A stretch of 11,693 nucleotides of DNA, taken from Chloroflexota bacterium. GTDB taxonomy: Bacteria; Chloroflexota; Dormibacteria; Aeolococcales; Aeolococcaceae. How positions within the stretch are numbered: the first letter of the stretch is position 1; each line of letters begins with the position of its first letter. The notes beneath the pieces were generated by a model. The model saw nothing but the letters and a program-made list of their open reading frames with translations, made no database searches and had not been told where the DNA came from. Below are positions 7,178 through 11,693 of the stretch, one piece after another. The position numbers were made by a program, and so were the translations under genes. Where the stretch lies: contig VBHE01000126.1 of the NCBI GenBank assembly GCA_005889515.1, positions 1-11,693 of the forward strand. Direction: 5' to 3'.

Positions 7178-7180
7178 CGG

Positions 7181-8539
7181 ATGGACCACACAATCGCTAT
7201 CGCTGGAGCCGGATACGTCGGCCTTGTGACCGGCGCCTGCCTCGCCTCGGCCCGCCGGCGGGTCATCATGGTCGAGGTCGATCCGGAGCGGCGCCAGACC
7301 CTCGTCGAGGGCCGGGTGCCGATCTACGAGCCGGGCCTCGAGCCCCTGCTCCGCGCCGCCCTCGACGCCGGCCACCTCCGGGTGACCGACGACTGGGAGG
7401 ACGCCCTCGCCCAGGCCTCCATGGTGGTGGTCGCGGTGGGGACCCCGCCCCGGGCCGACGGCCGCGCCGACCTCACCGCCGTCGAGCAGGTGATCGCCAC
7501 CGTCCGGGCCGGCGCCCGGCCGGGCACCGTCCTGGTGATGAAGAGCACCGTGCCCCCCGGCACCTCCGCCCGGCTGCAGCAGCAGCTCCGCGGCGAGCCC
7601 TTCGCCATCCCGATCGTCTCCTGCCCCGAGTTCCTCCGCGAGGGCGCGGCCATCGAGGACGTCCGCAACGCCACCCGGGTGGTGGTGGGCGGCCTGGACC
7701 GCGATGCCTGCGAGCGGGTCGCCGAGGTCATGGGCGTCCCCGGCGCCGAGATCGTGCGCACCGACAACACCAGCGCCGAGCTCATCAAGTACGGGAGCAA
7801 CTCCTTCCTCGCGCTGAAGATCTCCTTCATCAACGAGATCGCCAACGTCTGCGACCTCATGGGTGGCGACGTCGACGCGGTCGCCCACGGCATGGGTCTC
7901 GACCCGCGCATCGGGCGCGCCTTCCTCAACGCCGGCCTCGGCTTCGGCGGCTCGTGCTTCCCCAAGGACGTGCGCGCCCTCGACCAGGCGGCCGGGCGCT
8001 ACGGCTACAGCTTCTGGATGCTGAAGACCGCCATCGAGGTCAACGACCAGCAGCGGATGCGCTTCGTCAGCAAGATCCGCGCCGCCGTCGAGGGTCCGAT
8101 CGAGGGCAAGCGCATCGCCATCCTGGGCCTCGCCTTCAAGCCCGGCACCGACGACATGCGCCAGGCGTGCAGCGTCGACGTGGCCATGCGGCTGATGGAG
8201 CTGGGCGCCGAGGTGGTGGCCCACGACCCCGTCGCCATGGAGAAGGCGGCCCCCATGCTCCCCGGCGTCGAGCTGGCGGAGAGCGCCTACGAGGCGGTCG
8301 CCGGCGCCGACTGCGTCGCCCTGGTCACCGAGTGGCCCGAGTACCTCCACATGAACTGGAACCGGGTTCGCCACCTGGTCAAGCGGCCGCTGGTCGTCGA
8401 CGGGCGCAACTGCCTCGACCGCGACGAGATGTCCGCCTGCGGCTTCACCTACCACGGCATGGGCCGCCAGCCCGGCGTCGTCCTCTGGGGCCGCCGTGCC
8501 ACCGATCGCGTCCGCCTCGAGTCCGAGGGCGTGGCGTGA
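7181..8539 (+). CDS. ugd: UDP-glucose 6-dehydrogenase
   Basis: This enzyme oxidises UDP-glucose to UDP-glucuronate with two NAD+ in the cytoplasm, supplying uronic acids for surface glycans. The 452-residue length is typical. The N-terminal Rossmann motif GAGYVGLVTG spans residues 9-18. VMKSTVPPGT (119-128), PEFLREG (149-155) and ELIKYGSN (200-207, with Lys203 and Asn207) are family signatures. The catalytic cysteine is Cys259 in GGSCFPKD. GLAFKPGTDDMR (316-327) starts the C-terminal UDP-binding domain. All key residues are present. Related UDP-ManNAc or GDP-mannose dehydrogenases share the fold, but the FLREG segment and the epimerase partner favour UDP-glucose. It is the first gene of the block 2 operon; its TGA overlaps the next GTG by four bases (GTGA). 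Confidence 0.94.
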   Translation: MDHTIAIAGAGYVGLVTGACLASARRRVIMVEVDPERRQTLVEGRVPIYEPGLEPLLRAALDAGHLRVTDDWEDALAQASMVVVAVGTPPRADGRADLTAVEQVIATVRAGARPGTVLVMKSTVPPGTSARLQQQLRGEPFAIPIVSCPEFLREGAAIEDVRNATRVVVGGLDRDACERVAEVMGVPGAEIVRTDNTSAELIKYGSNSFLALKISFINEIANVCDLMGGDVDAVAHGMGLDPRIGRAFLNAGLGFGGSCFPKDVRALDQAAGRYGYSFWMLKTAIEVNDQQRMRFVSKIRAAVEGPIEGKRIAILGLAFKPGTDDMRQACSVDVAMRLMELGAEVVAHDPVAMEKAAPMLPGVELAESAYEAVAGADCVALVTEWPEYLHMNWNRVRHLVKRPLVVDGRNCLDRDEMSACGFTYHGMGRQPGVVLWGRRATDRVRLESEGVA

Positions 8540-9522
8540 GCTCGGATCGCACCGTCCTCCTCACCGGGGGGGCCGGGTTCATCGGGAGCCACGTCGCCGA
8601 GGCGCTGCTCGCCCGGGGCGACCGGGTCGTGGTGGTCGACAACTTCGACACCTTCTACGATCCGGCCATCAAGCGCCGGAACATCGCCAAGGCGCTCGGC
8701 GACCCGCGCTACCTGCTGGTGGAGGGCGACATCCGCGACGAGCGGACCCTCGCCCACGCCTGGGCCCACGCGCCGTTCCACGGGGTGATCCACCTCGCGG
8801 CACGGGCCGGGGTCCGGCCCAGCATCCAGGAGCCGATGCTCTACGACGACGTCAACGTGCGCGGCACGACGATGATGCTCGAGCTCGCCCGGAGGTTCCC
8901 GAGCGGGCACTTCGTCTTCGGCTCGTCGTCCTCGGTGTACGGCGCCACATCGCCGATCCCGTTCCGGGAGTCCGAGCCCGCCGACCGCCCGTCGTCGCCC
9001 TACGCGTCGACGAAGCGGGCCAACGAGCTCGCCTGCCACGCCTACCACCACATCTACGGGATGGACATCGCCTGCCTGCGCTTCTTCACGGTCTACGGGC
9101 CGCGGCAGCGTCCGGAGATGGCGATCCACAAGTTCACCCGGCTGATCGACGCCGGCGAGGAGGTCGAGCTCTACGGGGACGGCACCTCGCAGCGCGACTA
9201 CACCTTCGTCAGCGACATCGTCGACGGCGTGCTGCGCGCCCTCGACACCCCCCGCGGCTACCGGATCTACAACCTCGGCACCACCGCGACCACCCCGCTC
9301 GCCGGACTGGCGACGATGATCGCGGAGCGCGTCGGGCGGCCGCTGCGGGTGCGCCACCTCCCCGAGCAGGCGGGCGATGTGCCCATCACCTACGCGGACG
9401 TCTCCCGGGCGCGGGACGAGCTCGGCTACCGCCCCACCACCCCGATCGCCGCCGGCCTCACCCGCTTCGTCGAGTGGTACCGGGCCCTGGCGGAGGGGAA
9501 GAGCGAGGCGGAGGCGGCCTGA
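8536..9522 (+). CDS. NAD-dependent SDR epimerase, probable UDP-glucuronate 4-epimerase
   Basis: The 328-residue extended-SDR protein probably converts UDP-GlcA to UDP-GalA using bound NAD. GTG 8536 overlaps the ugd stop (GTGA) and has GAGGG at 8525-8529. The open frame runs far upstream only as a shadow of ugd. It has TGGAGFIGS (10-18) for NAD binding, Asp35 after the second strand, HLAARAGVRPSIQEP (86-100), GSSSSVYG (129-136) with the active-site serine, and YxxxK at Tyr156/Lys160. LRFFTVYGP-RQRPEMA and DVPITYADVSRA in the C-terminal half are typical of UDP-glucuronate 4-epimerases rather than GalE or UDP-xylose synthases. Co-location with ugd, which makes the substrate, supports this. A specificity for another UDP-sugar cannot be excluded. 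Confidence 0.85.
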   Translation: MSSDRTVLLTGGAGFIGSHVAEALLARGDRVVVVDNFDTFYDPAIKRRNIAKALGDPRYLLVEGDIRDERTLAHAWAHAPFHGVIHLAARAGVRPSIQEPMLYDDVNVRGTTMMLELARRFPSGHFVFGSSSSVYGATSPIPFRESEPADRPSSPYASTKRANELACHAYHHIYGMDIACLRFFTVYGPRQRPEMAIHKFTRLIDAGEEVELYGDGTSQRDYTFVSDIVDGVLRALDTPRGYRIYNLGTTATTPLAGLATMIAERVGRPLRVRHLPEQAGDVPITYADVSRARDELGYRPTTPIAAGLTRFVEWYRALAEGKSEAEAA

Positions 9523-10700
9523 TGGCCATCGAGATGTCCCCCTACGCGAGCGAGGCCGCGGTCCGCGGCACCGCCTCCGAGGAGTACCCGTACGACCTCA
9601 CCGTGGTCGTCCCCCTCTACAAGGAGGAGGAGAACATCGACTTCGCGGTGGCGGAGCTCCTCGAGGTGCTCGACGCCATGCCCCAGTCCGCCGAGGTCAT
9701 CCTCGTCGACGACGGCAGCCCCGACGCCACCGGCGCCATGGCCCTCGCCTGGCACGAGCGCGATCCGCGGGTCCGGGTCATCCAGTTCCGCCGCAACTTC
9801 GGCCAGACCGCCGCGATCAGCGCCGGCTTCCACCACGCCCGCGGCCGGGTCGTCGTCCTCATGGACGGCGACCAGCAGAACGACCCCCACGACCTCCCCC
9901 GGCTCCTCGCCAAGATGGACGAGGGCTACGACGTCGTCAGCGGCTGGCGCAAGGACCGCAAGGACAAGCTGCTGCTCCGGAAGATCCCCTCGAGGATGGC
10001 CAACCGCCTCATCAGCCGGATCACCCGCACCGAGCTCCACGACTACGGCTGCACCCTGAAGGCCTACCACACCGACGTCGTCCAGCACCTCCACCTCTAC
10101 GGGGAGCTGCACCGCTTCATCCCCGCCCTCGCCGGCCTCGTCGGCGCCCGGGTGGTGGAGATCCCGGTCAACCACCGGCCCCGCACCCGGGGGAGCAGCA
10201 AGTACGGGATCTCGCGCACCGTGCGCGTCCTCCTCGACCTGCTGACCGTGAAGTTCCTGTTGAAGTACCTGGCGCGGCCGATGCAGTTCTTCGGACTGCT
10301 CGGACTGATGAGCTTCGTGCTCGGCTTCTGCTCCCTCGCCGGCCTGCTCATCGAGAAGGCGGTCGCCGGGGTGGGGCTCGCCGAGCGGCCGCTGCTCATC
10401 CTCAGCGTGCTCCTGGTGATCCTCGGCGTACAGTTCCTCTCCATGGGACTGCTCGGTGAGCTGCTCACCCGCATCTACCACGAGGTGGGGCAGCGACCTC
10501 CCTACGTGATCCGCCTCACCGCCGGCATCGAGCTCGAGGGCGACCAGACCGCCGACCCGGTGGCCGCGCTCGCCGGCCAGGGTCCGGGCTCGGCGACCAA
10601 CGTCGACGTCGACGACGACGGCCTGCCCGCGCGGGAGCTGCCCGGCCGGAACCGGTGGACCCGCGCCGACCGCCTCGGCCACGGCTCCGGACCCGCCTGA
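9522..10700 (+). CDS. GT2 family polyprenyl-phosphate glycosyltransferase (DPM1/GtrB/ArnC-like)
   Basis: The 392-residue enzyme probably transfers a sugar from a nucleotide donor to undecaprenyl or a similar polyprenyl phosphate on the cytoplasmic face. ATG 9522 overlaps the epimerase stop by one base and has GGAGG at 9510-9514. The GT-A domain shows VVVPLYKEEENI (28-39), VDDGSPD (62-68), FRRNFGQTAAISAGF (89-103), the metal-binding DGDQQ (Asp115, Asp117), DYGCTLKAY (174-182) and RGSSKYGISR (223-232). Two membrane segments follow at about 255-279 and 290-312, as in GtrB. The last 60 or so residues form a hydrophilic, Asp-rich, probably disordered tail that is longer than usual. Adjacent UDP-GalA-making genes suggest a uronic acid donor, but the sugar could be different. 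Confidence 0.88.
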   Translation: MAIEMSPYASEAAVRGTASEEYPYDLTVVVPLYKEEENIDFAVAELLEVLDAMPQSAEVILVDDGSPDATGAMALAWHERDPRVRVIQFRRNFGQTAAISAGFHHARGRVVVLMDGDQQNDPHDLPRLLAKMDEGYDVVSGWRKDRKDKLLLRKIPSRMANRLISRITRTELHDYGCTLKAYHTDVVQHLHLYGELHRFIPALAGLVGARVVEIPVNHRPRTRGSSKYGISRTVRVLLDLLTVKFLLKYLARPMQFFGLLGLMSFVLGFCSLAGLLIEKAVAGVGLAERPLLILSVLLVILGVQFLSMGLLGELLTRIYHEVGQRPPYVIRLTAGIELEGDQTADPVAALAGQGPGSATNVDVDDDGLPARELPGRNRWTRADRLGHGSGPA

Positions 10701-11693
10701 TGCTCAGCGGACGCCTCAAGACGGCCGCCAAGGTGGCCGTGTCCGTCGGGCTGCTCGGCTGGGTGGTCCACAAGGCGGGCCTGCGGAACATCGCCGACAC
10801 CCTCGCCCATGCGAGCCTGGGCTGGCTGGCGGCGGCGATCCTCCTCGGCTTCGCCGCCACCTGCGTCCAGGCGACCCAGTGGCACGCCCTGCTCGAGGCC
10901 CACGGCCTGCGCCGCACCTGGTGGCGCTGCCTGCGCCTGGTGTTCGTGGGCAACACCTTCAACAGCATCCTGCCGAGCTCGATCGGCGGCGACGTCGCCC
11001 GGGCGATGATGGTTGCCGACACCCCCGCCGAGCGGGTCCCCGCGGCCTCGACCGTCGTCCTCCAGCGGCTCTGCAACTTCCCCGGGATGATCGTCCTGAT
11101 GACCCTGGGGCTGCTGCTGACCCTCGGGGACTCCCGCGCCTCGGAGATCCGCCTGGTCGCCCTCGCCGGCGTGCTCGTCGGCGCGGCCGGGCTGGCCCTC
11201 TGCATGACCCCGCTGCTCGGGCGGCTGGCGGCTCTGCCCGTGCTCCAGACGCGGCGGCCGGGCCGTGTCCTCGCCAAGCTCCTCGGAGCGCTCGACGCCT
11301 TCCGCGGCCGCCGGTCGGAGCTGCTCTTCGCCAGCGCCCGGGGGACCGCCTTCTGGGGCCTGTCGGTCGTCAACCAGTGGGCGTTCATGCACGCCGTCGG
11401 CGTGCCCATCCCGCTCACCTACGCCGCGATCGTGGTCACCACGATCAACGCCCTCACCATGCTGCCGATCTCGATCAACGGGTACGGGATCCGCGAGAAC
11501 GGCTTCAGCCGCTGGCTCGGCCCGCTCTTCGGATCGGGCGCCGCAGCCGCCCAGAAGGGCACCGCGGTGGGCTTCCTGCTGGCGGCGCAGAGCCTGCTCT
11601 GGGCGGGCATCGGCGTCGTCTTCTGGCTGACCGACAAGCGCCACGAGGAGGCGGCCGAGGCCGCCCGGGCCGTGGCGGTCGCGCCGGCGGTCG
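10700..11693 (+). CDS. UPF0104/YbhN-like membrane protein (LPG synthase TM-region family), 3' end missing
   Basis: The gene starts at ATG 10700, overlapping the GT2 stop by one base (TGATG), and is open to the right edge, giving at least 331 residues. There is little Shine-Dalgarno signal, so translational coupling is likely. The protein has several hydrophobic segments (about 11-27, 41-58, 128-143, 150-170, 213-230, 238-256, 288-310). It carries the two family signatures: NSILPSSIGGDVAR (88-101) and LPISINGYGIRE (255-266). The Ala/Glu-rich end after 312 suggests that the missing part is short. Members of this family are membrane proteins often found next to GT2 enzymes and have been proposed to move lipids or lipid-linked sugars. 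No soluble lysyl-transferase domain is visible here, so lysyl-phosphatidylglycerol synthesis is unlikely for the visible part. Confidence 0.83.
   Translation, partial: MLSGRLKTAAKVAVSVGLLGWVVHKAGLRNIADTLAHASLGWLAAAILLGFAATCVQATQWHALLEAHGLRRTWWRCLRLVFVGNTFNSILPSSIGGDVARAMMVADTPAERVPAASTVVLQRLCNFPGMIVLMTLGLLLTLGDSRASEIRLVALAGVLVGAAGLALCMTPLLGRLAALPVLQTRRPGRVLAKLLGALDAFRGRRSELLFASARGTAFWGLSVVNQWAFMHAVGVPIPLTYAAIVVTTINALTMLPISINGYGIRENGFSRWLGPLFGSGAAAAQKGTAVGFLLAAQSLLWAGIGVVFWLTDKRHEEAAEAARAVAVAPAV

Larger units (their letters stand above)
6543..7180. other. Non-coding gap between the two gene blocks
   Basis: I see no credible gene in these 638 bases. Open frames exist on both strands but encode Arg/Pro-rich peptide without G/C-rich third positions, and none has a start supported by a Shine-Dalgarno. 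The gap divides into a hairpin-rich stretch (6584-6777), a less GC-rich patch with inverted and direct repeats (6799-6884), a GC-rich stretch without recognisable structure (about 6900-7110), and a probable promoter/operator region (7120-7177). Confidence 0.7.

Noticed and set aside
6780..7229. Possible small gene in the gap (starts near 6780 or 6816)
   Set aside because: No Shine-Dalgarno, Pro/Arg-rich composition, no G/C preference in third positions, and it runs into ugd in the wrong frame.
6838..8535. Upstream extension of the epimerase frame through the gap and ugd
   Set aside because: The peptide is Arg/Pro-rich shadow sequence. The Rossmann motif and the GTGA overlap with a Shine-Dalgarno fix the start at 8536.
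1..11693. CRISPR array, tRNA, rRNA or intact insertion sequence
   Set aside because: No regularly spaced direct repeats, no tRNA-like cloverleaf or rRNA sequence, and no transposase were seen on reading both strands.

Overview
The window is very G+C-rich, with almost every codon in the real genes ending in G or C. It holds two tightly packed gene blocks on the + strand, separated by one structured non-coding gap. There is no rRNA, ribosomal or other phylogenetic marker. Base composition and gene style fit a high-GC soil-type bacterium such as Actinobacteriota, Chloroflexota or the Dormibacterota-like lineages, but this assignment is only a guess.

Block 1 (about 1-6542) begins inside a HlyD/RND-type membrane-fusion (adaptor) protein whose 5' end lies outside the window. 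It is followed by a multi-pass membrane protein with a C-terminal TPR-like domain, a 1023-residue GT-C-type membrane glycosyltransferase with two predicted beta-sandwich domains at its N-terminus, and a membrane-anchored extracytoplasmic protein of helical, glycosidase-like character. The TPR gene is split between two reading frames near 1050-1065. The first three genes abut or overlap by one base, and the fourth follows a 38-base gap with its own Shine-Dalgarno. This looks like one operon for making, exporting or trimming a cell-surface glycan.

The gap (6543-7180) has no convincing gene. Its first part is an array of GC-rich perfect hairpins (6584-6777). The middle is a less GC-rich patch with a 12-base inverted repeat and an imperfect direct repeat (6799-6884). 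The end holds a candidate promoter and an operator-like inverted repeat just before ugd.

Block 2 (7181-11693) is a translationally coupled four-gene run: UDP-glucose 6-dehydrogenase, a UDP-glucuronate 4-epimerase-like SDR, a DPM1/GtrB-type polyprenyl-phosphate glycosyltransferase with two C-terminal membrane segments, and a UPF0104/YbhN-type (LPG-synthase TM-region) membrane protein cut by the window end. The simplest reading is UDP-Glc to UDP-GlcA to UDP-GalA, transfer of a sugar to a polyprenyl phosphate, and possibly movement of that lipid-linked sugar across the membrane. The GT-C enzyme of block 1 is of the class that uses such lipid donors, so the two blocks may form one surface-glycan system. 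That link is inference.
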